The notes below the pieces were generated by a model. The model saw only the letters and a list, made by a program, of their open reading frames with translations. It had not been told where the DNA came from and did no database searches. Positions 1 to 6,987 of a stretch of 7,744 nucleotides of DNA are shown here, piece by piece. Position 1 is the stretch's first letter; each line of letters opens with the position of its first letter. The position numbers and the translations under genes were made by a program. This stretch comes from Calditrichota bacterium (lineage in GTDB: Bacteria; Calditrichota; Calditrichia; RBG-13-44-9; J075), in NCBI GenBank assembly GCA_003695285.1, contig RFIL01000076.1, forward strand, positions 1 through 7,744. Direction: 5' to 3'.

Positions 1-443
1 GAGATTTCGGGTATAAATAGCCCCGGGTGTATACTCCCTACCCATAGCAATAAACCTTTGTTTGTGAATGCACCAAATTAAATCAATCTTTAAGAGTGCC
101 ATTGTGATGAAAAAATCTCATTTCGAAAACTTTTTCGTAATTTATCTCAGGAATTATCACTTTAGAGCCACCCTTTGAGTATTGCTACCTTTTGTAAGTG
201 TATGTGAATCTTGGATGCTCCAGAGATTGCATGATTAGAGCGAGGGGGATATAAGTTTTAAAAATAATTTTGTCATTTAATGTTGTGAGAGATTGAACCT
301 CCCAACACCACTTTACAAAATGCCTCTCACCACTTTGTTTTTCTGGTAATTGTCATACGATTTAGAGGGGTGAACCCTTGGATCGGAAGAACAGCATTAG
401 AGTCGGGTTCCCTCTTTGACATTCTTAAAGAAAACTCAGGTAA
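1..443. other. Non-coding region beyond the mnmH 3' end
   Basis: I see no convincing gene here: frames are broken by stops within a few dozen codons and none has a plausible start with a ribosome binding site. The stretch is AT-rich with scattered G/C clusters. It contains an imperfect inverted repeat at 364-415 (listed separately), a 7-base inverted repeat GTGAGAG (285-291) / CTCTCAC (324-330), and a 9-base direct repeat CACCACTTT at 306-314 and 328-336. No T-tract follows any of these on the minus strand, so none is a standard intrinsic terminator for mnmH. The left edge may be cut from a neighbouring intergenic region or an unrecognised element. Confidence 0.6.
364..415. repeat. Imperfect inverted repeat downstream of mnmH
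   Basis: AGAGG (364-368) and GAACCC (372-377) are complementary to CCTCT (411-415) and GGGTTC (405-410). This gives 11 base pairs with a 3-base bulge (369-371) and a 27-base loop. It begins about 29 bases past the mnmH stop in the direction of mnmH transcription. There is no T-run after it on either strand, so it may be a 3'-end RNA structure or a Rho-dependent end rather than an intrinsic terminator. It could also be a chance pairing. Confidence 0.35.
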
Positions 444-1511
444 CTAGGAATGCATCGTAGATGTTTCCCATTCCCTCTCAAGCCTGCGAGCGGCTTCCAG
501 TACTTTTTTTGCATTTTCGGTGGGATTGATAGTATCGGTAGGTATTCGATGAATCAACTCTGGATGGCGTTTGGACAAACCATGGCGATAGGCCTTATCA
601 TAATAATGACTCAAAAGCAATTCACAACAGGCTCTTAGTTGATCCGTTTCTACCAGTTCAATCGCCTTTCGGGTGTGCAAGCCTCCCAGTCGCTCCTGTA
701 TTCTGGAAATAGAATCGATTAAAAGAGATTTGGGGAAAGCGCCATATTCCTTCATCAAATGTTCGGCACGCAATTCAAGAGGAACTTCTAAGACCAGGAC
801 ATGGGTATTCCGCATCTGTAACCAGAGGGATTGAGGAATCATGCGGGATCCGATTTTCTGACTCTCATCTTCCAGCCACACCGGTCGGTTGGAATCCAGC
901 GCCAGCCATTCCATGGCCAGGGTGTTTTCAAATTGTTGTTGGGTTGGCTGGGATGTTTCACCCAGGCTGCCAAAGGAAGAACCTTTGTGACGAGCCAGCG
1001 CTTCCAGGTCAATCACCTGCTCACCCATCTTACGAAGTTCCTGTAACACCTCTGTTTTCCCGGAGCCGGTCTGCCCGCTTAAAATCACAATTTTTCGCGG
1101 TTGTTCAAAGGTCTGTAAAACAAAATTTCGAAAGGCTTTATACCCTCCCTGAAGAACATACACTTCATAATCAAACAAGCTCAATAACCACCCCACACTA
1201 TTGCTCCGCATCCCACCTCGCCAGCAATGCAGCAACACCACATTGTCTTTTGTCAGGCGTTTGACACGCTTTACCAGCTCCGGCATTTTAGGACCCACCA
1301 GATCGAGTCCGGCTAAAATCGCTTCCTGGCGTCCCTTGCGATGATAGGTGGTACCGACGATGGCACGTTCCTCATTGGAAAACAACGGAAGATTATATGC
1401 TCCGGGAATATGCCCTTTTTCGAACTCTTCCGGGGTTCGAACATCAAAAACCGGGTGTTCCCGGGCTAATTCCAGAAACTGATGGATGTCAACAGCATTT
1501 ACCATACCCAT
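444..1511 (-). CDS. mnmH: tRNA 2-selenouridine synthase MnmH (SelU/YbbB)
   Basis: MnmH acts in the cytoplasm on the wobble uridine (position 34) of tRNAs for Lys, Glu and Gln. It converts 2-thiouridine to 2-selenouridine through a geranylated intermediate, using selenophosphate. The 355 residues are close to the usual family length. Residues 8-130 form a rhodanese domain with DVRTPEEFEKGHIPGA near the start and the active Cys96 in LLHCWRGGMRS. Residues 138-345 form the P-loop domain, with Walker A GQTGSGKT at 146-153 followed by the family blocks LARHKGSSFG (172-181), PTQQQFE and ESQKIGSR. The ATG at 1511 and a second in-frame ATG at 1505 are both possible. The nearest AGGAGG (1526-1531) lies 14 bases from the first, which is long, and I see no better in-frame start. 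An intrinsic terminator at 1580-1608 separates it from the upstream operon, so it probably has its own promoter, which I cannot place. No selD is in the window. Confidence 0.95.
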   Translation of the reverse strand: MGMVNAVDIHQFLELAREHPVFDVRTPEEFEKGHIPGAYNLPLFSNEERAIVGTTYHRKGRQEAILAGLDLVGPKMPELVKRVKRLTKDNVVLLHCWRGGMRSNSVGWLLSLFDYEVYVLQGGYKAFRNFVLQTFEQPRKIVILSGQTGSGKTEVLQELRKMGEQVIDLEALARHKGSSFGSLGETSQPTQQQFENTLAMEWLALDSNRPVWLEDESQKIGSRMIPQSLWLQMRNTHVLVLEVPLELRAEHLMKEYGAFPKSLLIDSISRIQERLGGLHTRKAIELVETDQLRACCELLLSHYYDKAYRHGLSKRHPELIHRIPTDTINPTENAKKVLEAARRLEREWETSTMHS

Positions 1512-1579
1512 ATAGCGGCTCGTTGCCTCCTGATATTAATGAGATATTTAATTTACACTGCTTCGCTAATGAAATGAAG

Positions 1580-1608
1580 AAAAAAGGCAAATTGTCAAAA
1601 TATTTGCC
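1580..1608 (-). terminator. Intrinsic terminator of the DUF3857 operon
   Basis: On the minus strand a perfect 7-base-pair stem, GGCAAAT (1608-1602) with ATTTGCC (1592-1586), encloses a 9-base loop. It is followed at once by six T residues (plus-strand A run at 1580-1585). It lies about 66 bases past the stop codon at 1675 and ahead of mnmH, so it should end the two-gene exported-protein operon. The stem is only moderately GC-rich, so some readthrough into mnmH is possible. Confidence 0.7.
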
Positions 1609-1674
1609 GGTGTTCTACTGTTCGGAACTTAAGGGAGGGGGTTCACGACTGTGAGGGGAGTTGTGTCATCAGGT

Positions 1675-3558
1675 TTAGTGCTTAAACACAAACATTGCCT
1701 TATCTGCCTTGTAAACCTGGTTTAAGAATGATCGATATTCGTCGAATTCTTCGGGGGTAATTTTAGCACGCTTTATCTGAAATCGGCGATAAAACACCAG
1801 TTCCTCATTCTGATAGGAATATCGTGTTAAATATTCACCAAAATCGGTTTTTATGGAGACCGTGTCCGGGGCTGCTTCCAGCCGGTAGTTCCATGGGAAT
1901 TTTAGAATCAGAGAATCTTCATTGATAAAGGCATAATTATGATAAAAAGGTTTCTCCCGTTTTTCTTCATCCGGGATATCATCATAATCCACAGCATTGA
2001 ACATCACCGGATTCAGAAAAATCCGTTGAGAACTGACCTTGGCAAATTTTCTGGCTTCCCCATTGAGATGAATCACCAGTGGTTTATCATAGTTTTCGGT
2101 CAGGTTTTCCGTGTCATATTGAACATCAGAAGAGGCTGCCTGTTCGGAAAGTAATAACTGAAAGAACCTGTCCCGATAATCATTGGGAATCTCAATAATT
2201 AAGTTGCGCAATTTCCAGGCAACATTTCCCGTAGCAATAATGTCTCCCTGGAATTCAAACCTTCCCCCACCGACCAAACTCCCGCGGATGACACTTTTCC
2301 AGCAATTCTCCTCCGGTTTACTCACCGGAGTTTTGACAATTTTGCTATTATTGGGCTCCACCACCAGAACATTCACCCCTTCCACGGTGGGGGGTAAATC
2401 TCCCGCTGCCAGATAATCAGCGGTACACTCCAACCACAGCGTATCCTCTCGTAAAGGCACCATGGTAATGCAATGATTGAACTGATTGGAGGGAAATTCC
2501 TTTATCAGGGAAATAGCATCCCGGGTTGGAGTCAACGCCGGATAGGCCTCTATCCCGGCTTCTTTTAGAAGAGCCACCATAAAGGTGGACAGGTCTTTAC
2601 AATCGCCATATTTTTTTCGGAACACCTCACCCGCTCCGTGGGGTTGCCATCCCCCGATTCCCAGATATATAGCCACATATCGGGTATAATTCTGAAGAAA
2701 ATAATAAAGTGCAGCCACTTTCTCTTTTTCGCTGGTTAATCCGGCAGTAAGCTCCTCCACCAGGGAATGAGCTTCCTCAGGTAGCAGATATCTTCCCTGG
2801 GTGAGCATGTTATACCAGTTACCCACATCCTTCCAATCACTCCATTGAGTTTGATATTTTCCCAGGGTAAATCGCCCTGGTGCAAACAGTATCCCATAAT
2901 CCGGTGGCAATGCTATTTGGGAGTATGTTTTTTTCGGAGGGATATTTTTTAACTCCCAGTAATAGCGAATACCATCCCCAATTTTTTGTTCACTGGCGGT
3001 TAATGAATCGGAAAGAGGATAACTTTTGAAGGGAAAATGAGCATCTTTGAGAATGAGAGTATAGCTGGATTTCAAGACCGGTATGTCTCTTTGCGGTAGC
3101 CAGTGTGGCCAGAAGAAAAGGCTGTTATGCTCCATCTCCCAGGATATTTCAATTTTATAAGGATAGTGGTTGTGAGATAAATTGGCGACCCGCTGGCGAG
3201 CATTTTCTTCATAAAAAACTCCCCCTCCAGAATATTTCAGGATATCAAAATCTTTTGTTTTGAATTCCTTAATCTTTTCTCCATCAAGTGTCCAGAGCGT
3301 GGCGGAAATTTCTTTGCATTTTCGAAAATTATCTTCACTGATGTGGACATTGGCATATTGATTACCATCTTTGTTAAAAATGATAATCACCTGATGCACC
3401 TGATATTTTGCTTTGGTCTCCTTTTCCACCCGATAGACGTGTTCATCGAGGGTGTAGAGGGCATCCACCTTTTCCGGCCAGAGGTCGTTGCCCTGTGAAT
3501 GCCCGATATTCATTAACACGAACGTAAAAAGGAACACAAACCATAAAAACTTCATCAT
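1675..3558 (-). CDS. Exported DUF3857/transglutaminase-like protein, catalytic residues intact
   Basis: This 627-residue protein starts with a hydrophobic signal peptide (residues 3-17, likely cleavage near GHS-QG around 21), so it is exported, probably to the periplasm. Residues about 35-205 form a beta-rich DUF3857-type domain. Residues about 262-385 are a transglutaminase-like core with Cys320 in KYGDCKD, His362 in NQFNHCI and an acidic residue, Glu377, in WLECTADY. The triad therefore looks complete, with Glu in place of the usual Asp. The remaining 200 residues look beta-rich, as in other DUF3857 family members. The family's substrate is not established; a peptidase or crosslinking-type cysteine enzyme acting on cell-envelope material is plausible. 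Two consecutive ATGs (3558 and 3555) are possible. AGGA at 3563-3566 sits 4 bases from the first and 7 from the second, so the second fits slightly better. It follows its paralogue by 16 bases, and a terminator lies downstream. Confidence 0.88.
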   Translation of the reverse strand: MMKFLWFVFLFTFVLMNIGHSQGNDLWPEKVDALYTLDEHVYRVEKETKAKYQVHQVIIIFNKDGNQYANVHISEDNFRKCKEISATLWTLDGEKIKEFKTKDFDILKYSGGGVFYEENARQRVANLSHNHYPYKIEISWEMEHNSLFFWPHWLPQRDIPVLKSSYTLILKDAHFPFKSYPLSDSLTASEQKIGDGIRYYWELKNIPPKKTYSQIALPPDYGILFAPGRFTLGKYQTQWSDWKDVGNWYNMLTQGRYLLPEEAHSLVEELTAGLTSEKEKVAALYYFLQNYTRYVAIYLGIGGWQPHGAGEVFRKKYGDCKDLSTFMVALLKEAGIEAYPALTPTRDAISLIKEFPSNQFNHCITMVPLREDTLWLECTADYLAAGDLPPTVEGVNVLVVEPNNSKIVKTPVSKPEENCWKSVIRGSLVGGGRFEFQGDIIATGNVAWKLRNLIIEIPNDYRDRFFQLLLSEQAASSDVQYDTENLTENYDKPLVIHLNGEARKFAKVSSQRIFLNPVMFNAVDYDDIPDEEKREKPFYHNYAFINEDSLILKFPWNYRLEAAPDTVSIKTDFGEYLTRYSYQNEELVFYRRFQIKRAKITPEEFDEYRSFLNQVYKADKAMFVFKH

Positions 3559-3574
3559 CCTATCCTACACTTTT

Positions 3575-5515
3575 TTATTGCTCGGAGGTGGTTGGTTGGG
3601 AAGCAGCTTCACTTAAGACAATCTGCGCCTGATCAGCATTAACGATGTGATCGTACAACGAACGGAGCCGCTGGTATTCAGAGGGAAAAAAGATAAGCTT
3701 CCGCCGCATGTACTGACGTTCCACACGAATGCTGCCATTATCCTGCTTCCAGTTATTCAAACAACTCAACCCTTTCATTCGAAAAGCCACCGGTTTGGGA
3801 AGTTCAACAGGTTGAATTCCCTCCGGCAGGTTTATGGTGATTTTATCCGTGGCGGCATAGTTGGTGGCGAATTCTACCGGAAAGTATCGTTGTGGACTGG
3901 TGAAAGGATTTTTCTCATAGTAATCCATAAATGGTGCGGCCACATACATCATGTCACCCACCACCTGGGCATAATCCGGAACTCTGTAACTAATTTCAAC
4001 GCTAAGTGGCACCTCCACATTTTCCAGGTCTTTAATGGTTATAGAATCAATCTCAAAATTTCCGAATCGGTCTTCCAGAATTTCCTCAAACACCTCTTTG
4101 GGAGATGTATTCGCGATACGACTGCGCATTTTCATGGCCTCATAAGCTTCGAAACGAAACAGAGAGGTGGCGTTTAAACTCCCATCCCGGTTTAAAGTAG
4201 CCTCTGTTCGACAATACTGCATGTTGATTTTTTTAGGGATAGGTATAGTGATAAACTTTCCCTTCTCTTCATTAATGACCAGCCCCTTTTCCACCAGATC
4301 AGATGTGGGCAACAAAAACACGGGACAATATCGATTGCGAGTATCGAACACGTAATCCTTGTTGCCAATCGAGGCATAAGCGAGTAAATAGTTAAACTGA
4401 TTCAATCGCGGTTGATTTTCAAATACCCGGCCGTTAGCCCGGGTACTGATTAACATGGGATACGCTTTAATCCCGGCAAGATTTAATAAATTCACCAACA
4501 ACATATTTTTATCAGTGCCGGTCCCCTGTTTTAATTTCATGACTTCTTTGGGAGATTTTTCCACCCAGCGGTTGCCCTTTGAAGTGGTTTTAATGCTGTC
4601 TCTGACAAAGTCGAATAAAATCTTGGCTTTCTCTTTTGGGGAAACTACGTCGGCAGTTAATTGGGCTACCAAATCCTTCTGGGATTTATCGAAAACAAAA
4701 TCGTCCAACCCATCCCAGTGCTTTTCCACCAGATCAGGCCATTCCCGGATAAACTTAAAATAGTTGAACGCATCTTTGTAGTGAATCAGTTGAAAATGCA
4801 TAGCCATTAAATAATCCTGGGGAGCTCTCATATAGGGTTCATCCTTCACCGGAGGTAAGTTAGCCATTTCCCAGGTATATTTTCTTAGCGTCTTCCCGGG
4901 ACGTAATATTTCCTCCACCTGGGGTTCCAGCGCCTCAATATTTCGATAAAAAATCGTATAGCTGAACTGAGGCGGAACCGTGACCGAAACCCGACTATAC
5001 AGGGTGTATTCATCATGTTGAAAGTACCATGGCTCCAGAAAAGTGAGATATTCAGACTCCAGCGAGTATTTATATTCAATCACAGATCCGACTTCCACCC
5101 CGGGAATGGTAAAGGATTTGATCTTGGTATTTTTAATCTGTTCATCAAAAATTTCTTTTTTATTTAATTTAATTTTTTTCCCGTTGGGAAGGATGGTATG
5201 GGCTTTGATGTTGCGAATTTTATCCTCGTGCCAGTAACGAAGCTTCACATCGGCAAACTTTTTTCCCTTTTCAGTTAAAATCTTTATACGCACATGGCGG
5301 TCTAATTGCAATTTGAAATCATCCCGGATTTCCATCTCTCCTACATCAAATAAGTACACAGCGTCGGATTCCGGAGATTCCGGAAATTCTGTCATGGTCA
5401 GATGCTCTTTGGGCACCTTTCCAAATTTTTGACCAAAACTAAATGAAGACAACAGTACCAACCCCAATACCATGAAGATAAATAACCATTTGTGGTGGTA
5501 ATTTGTAGGAATCAT
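3575..5515 (-). CDS. Exported DUF3857/transglutaminase-like protein, predicted inactive paralogue
   Basis: This 646-residue protein has an N-terminal signal peptide (hydrophobic residues about 10-27, likely cleavage near SFG-QK around 28) and the same domain order as its downstream neighbour: DUF3857 at about 50-220, transglutaminase-like core at about 280-405, then a beta-rich C-terminal part. In the core, QGTGTDKNMLLVNLLNLAGI aligns with YGDCKDLSTFMVALLKEAGI of the neighbour. This puts Gly333 at the catalytic Cys position. NQFNYLL replaces NQFNHCI, giving Tyr376 for the His. Only the acidic residue (Asp391 in YVFDTRNRY) remains. It is therefore probably a non-enzymatic binding or scaffold protein, perhaps a partner of the active paralogue. 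The start is well supported: GAGGTGAT (5519-5526 on the plus strand as ATCACCTC), close to the full anti-Shine-Dalgarno match, ends 3 bases before the ATG. It is the first gene of a two-gene operon. Function and substrate are unknown. Confidence 0.87.
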   Translation of the reverse strand: MIPTNYHHKWLFIFMVLGLVLLSSFSFGQKFGKVPKEHLTMTEFPESPESDAVYLFDVGEMEIRDDFKLQLDRHVRIKILTEKGKKFADVKLRYWHEDKIRNIKAHTILPNGKKIKLNKKEIFDEQIKNTKIKSFTIPGVEVGSVIEYKYSLESEYLTFLEPWYFQHDEYTLYSRVSVTVPPQFSYTIFYRNIEALEPQVEEILRPGKTLRKYTWEMANLPPVKDEPYMRAPQDYLMAMHFQLIHYKDAFNYFKFIREWPDLVEKHWDGLDDFVFDKSQKDLVAQLTADVVSPKEKAKILFDFVRDSIKTTSKGNRWVEKSPKEVMKLKQGTGTDKNMLLVNLLNLAGIKAYPMLISTRANGRVFENQPRLNQFNYLLAYASIGNKDYVFDTRNRYCPVFLLPTSDLVEKGLVINEEKGKFITIPIPKKINMQYCRTEATLNRDGSLNATSLFRFEAYEAMKMRSRIANTSPKEVFEEILEDRFGNFEIDSITIKDLENVEVPLSVEISYRVPDYAQVVGDMMYVAAPFMDYYEKNPFTSPQRYFPVEFATNYAATDKITINLPEGIQPVELPKPVAFRMKGLSCLNNWKQDNGSIRVERQYMRRKLIFFPSEYQRLRSLYDHIVNADQAQIVLSEAASQPTTSEQ

Positions 5516-5761
5516 TTCATCACCTCACTTGAAAAATATTATTTAAGCAGGATATTTATTATGATTGGTGTTGTAACAATATTTTTAATTCATTATGCTC
5601 AATGGATTAAAACGGAAGGGCGGGAAATTGTTAGTTTCATTTAACGAACTCCCAGAATCCGTTTCTCAAATGAGCATTGATTACTGGCAATATAAGAAAT
5701 TGAAGGGAAATATAAAAGGGCGAGGATTGATAAAATTTACTAATTTGGGTTAAATATTTGG
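5516..5761. other. Intergenic region holding the promoter of the DUF3857 operon
   Basis: These 246 AT-rich bases separate the signalling operon from the exported-protein operon. No gene is visible. The promoter of the downstream operon should lie here. On the minus strand TTGAGC followed 15 bases later by TATTGT (roughly 5582-5602) is the best pair I see, but it is weak. AAATT/AATTT (around 5737-5750) is a weak stem just past the upstream operon's stop, without a clear T-run, so I do not call it a terminator. Confidence 0.4.
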
Positions 5762-6007
5762 TTATTCCGGTTCATTATCAAACATCCCCTTGATAATGTC
5801 GTGCACCTCCTGATAAAATTCTTCCGGGACAAAAATGTAGGCAAAATTTCCGACTGCCGAAACTCCATGAATCCCGTATGCGGAGGTAAACCAATCCTGA
5901 GATATATGGTAGGGGATTTCTTTTTCCTTGAGCACTTCACCAACCATCTCGGCATATAATACGCTGGGTAAAGGCCCTAATTTTTTCCAATTATGAAACT
6001 GTTTCAT
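5762..6007 (-). CDS. Small DUF2007-like putative signal-transducing protein
   Basis: This 81-residue soluble protein has no signal peptide or membrane segment. Its layout, an early helix (LYAEMVGEVLKEKEIPYHIS, residues 18-37), a central Gly-rich strand region (AYGIHGVSAVG) and a closing VPEEFYQEVHDIIKG helix, matches the DUF2007 family. That family has a small ferredoxin-like fold named putative prokaryotic signal-transducing protein. Typical DUF2007 proteins read 'helix, EGIPA, strand, G-rich, LLVPEED-A-A-IL', which fits here. The biochemical role of the family is not known. It is the last gene of the EIIA operon, 13 bases after the PII-like gene, with GGGGAA (plus strand 6011-6016) as the ribosome binding site 3 bases from the ATG. 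A different reading frame overlaps it but lacks any recognisable family pattern. The assignment is by pattern only and remote. Confidence 0.75.
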   Translation of the reverse strand: MKQFHNWKKLGPLPSVLYAEMVGEVLKEKEIPYHISQDWFTSAYGIHGVSAVGNFAYIFVPEEFYQEVHDIIKGMFDNEPE

Positions 6008-6020
6008 ATCTTCCCCGGGA

Positions 6021-6356
6021 TTACAAAGCTTCCCTTAACCCAAATAAATCTTGAACGGCCACCGTGAACGCAAGCCCATTACCGGGAGAGGTTAATGGCC
6101 CAATGACCTGTTCTATGGCCAGAATGGTAGGTTCGACCAGTTCATCCGGAATAATAGAGATAATAGTTTTATTCCCTGAGCGACTTCCCTGAAAGACATG
6201 GCGGAATCCGGCAAAAATCGGGATATCCTTTGCCAGAATGGTTCCCATCCCAATACTGTCGATCACGGTTGCTCCGGGAATATTTAACTCCAGGAACACT
6301 TCCAGAATTTCTTCCAGATATTCCTCTTTGTTTAAAATTAAAAAGAAGGCTTTCAT
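6021..6356 (-). CDS. Divergent PII-like (GlnB-fold) regulatory protein
   Basis: This 111-residue cytoplasmic protein has the size and order of a PII monomer. The first strand and helix (MKAFFLILNKEEYLEEILEV, 1-20) and the block NIPGATVIDSIGMGT (25-39) align with the GIQGLTVTEVKGFGR block of GlnB. Residues 40-62 occupy the T-loop position, and PGNGLAFTVAVQDLFGLR (91-108) aligns with the GDGKIFV...VIRIR end of GlnB. PII proteins normally bind ATP/ADP and 2-oxoglutarate as trimers and regulate transporters or enzymes through the T-loop. Here the T-loop lacks the uridylylated Tyr (YRGAEY motif) and GDGK is changed to GNGL, losing a nucleotide-contacting Lys. Ligand and partner may therefore differ from classical PII. 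Its ATG overlaps the stop of the EIIA gene (ATGA) and it has no strong ribosome binding site, which points to translational coupling. Confidence 0.78.
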   Translation of the reverse strand: MKAFFLILNKEEYLEEILEVFLELNIPGATVIDSIGMGTILAKDIPIFAGFRHVFQGSRSGNKTIISIIPDELVEPTILAIEQVIGPLTSPGNGLAFTVAVQDLFGLREAL

Positions 6357-6829
6357 GGATTAATCTCAAAAAAATTGGCTTCTTCTTGTTTCAGAATGTT
6401 GTAGACATCCTGGGGGGATGAACATTGTAAAATTTGCTGACGGACCTTCTCCCGAGAAATGATTCGAGAAATCCGGCTCAATAAACGGATGTGAGTACCG
6501 GGTTTGTCTTCCGGCCCAATTAACAGGAACACAATTTGGGTTGGTTTATTATCCAGGGACTGAAAATCAATACCGGTGGGGTGAATTCCCATGGCAATGG
6601 CAAAATCCGTTGCGTGCCGTGTTTTACAGTGTGGTATTGCCACTCCATTACCAACCCCGGTTGTCATGATTTTTTCTCTCTCTAAAATTGCAGTCAAAAC
6701 TTCATCCGGGTTGTTCACTACTTTTTGCTCCACCAGCACACTTAGCAATTCTTTAATGACTTCCAGCTTCGTCGTTTCTGTTAAGGGAATTTTAATATAT
6801 TCCGGCTTTAAAACATCTACTAATTTCAT
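6353..6829 (-). CDS. PTS EIIA domain protein (PtsN/fructose-type)
   Basis: This 158-residue single-domain EIIA protein belongs to the mannitol/fructose/Ntr class. The phosphorylatable His67 is in GVGNGVAIPHCKT (58-70), and the second conserved His region is GTHIRLLSRISRI (111-123). FLLIGPEDKP (101-110) is the usual strand-turn before it. In sugar uptake such a domain takes phosphate from HPr and passes it to EIIB. Stand-alone copies like PtsN instead regulate transporters, kinases or potassium and nitrogen balance according to their phosphorylation state. There is no EIIB, EIIC, HPr or EI here, and the gene is followed by a PII-like gene, so a regulatory role is more likely. The start at 6829 is supported by GAGG (plus strand 6835-6838) 5 bases away. 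It is the first gene of a three-gene operon. I leave the symbol blank because PtsN and FruA-like copies cannot be told apart reliably here. Confidence 0.9.
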   Translation of the reverse strand: MKLVDVLKPEYIKIPLTETTKLEVIKELLSVLVEQKVVNNPDEVLTAILEREKIMTTGVGNGVAIPHCKTRHATDFAIAMGIHPTGIDFQSLDNKPTQIVFLLIGPEDKPGTHIRLLSRISRIISREKVRQQILQCSSPQDVYNILKQEEANFFEINP

Positions 6830-6987
6830 ACCTACCTCGACTCTACAATTCTATAGTTCAACTGTGAGTGACTTTCTATCCCTCCACTTTCCACCGGGAA
6901 GAACCTTCAAAACTCATACTATTGAGTGACACAAAATAACAGAGATAAATAATATACAATAAAAATATACTTATCACTACTATTTAC
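6830..6987. other. Leader region of the EIIA operon
   Basis: This 158-base non-coding stretch is upstream of the EIIA gene. It holds the 20-base shared element (6892-6911), an inverted repeat ACTCA (6912-6916) / TGAGT (6923-6927), and two copies of TGAGTGAC (6865-6872 and 6923-6930). The part nearest the upstream gene (6940-6987) is very AT-rich. No clear -35/-10 pair and no intrinsic terminator for the upstream gene are visible. Confidence 0.4.
6892..6911 (-). promoter_or_regulatory. Shared 20-base upstream element, copy 1
   Basis: This copy matches the one at 7316-7335 at 17 of 20 positions, and the three differences are all transitions. Read on the minus strand it is TTTGAAGGTTCTTCCCGGTG. 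It ends 62 bases ahead of the EIIA start codon, in the same orientation as the second copy relative to its gene. It could be a binding site for a shared regulator or part of a promoter (TTGAAG resembles a -35). No good -10 lies at the expected distance, so its nature is open. Confidence 0.35.

Noticed and set aside
124..137. CGAAAA / TTTTCG inverted repeat as a terminator or operator
   Set aside because: The 2-base loop cannot fold as drawn, the arms are A/T-rich and there is no neighbouring gene context.
3647..4177. 176-codon plus-strand open frame opposite the DUF3857 gene
   Set aside because: It lies entirely antisense to a well-supported gene with signal peptide and conserved motifs. Its translation shows no family pattern and it has no good ribosome binding site.
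5740..5955. 71-codon minus-strand frame overlapping the DUF2007-like gene
   Set aside because: The other frame (5762-6007) has a ribosome binding site, correct operon spacing and the DUF2007-like pattern. This frame has none of these.
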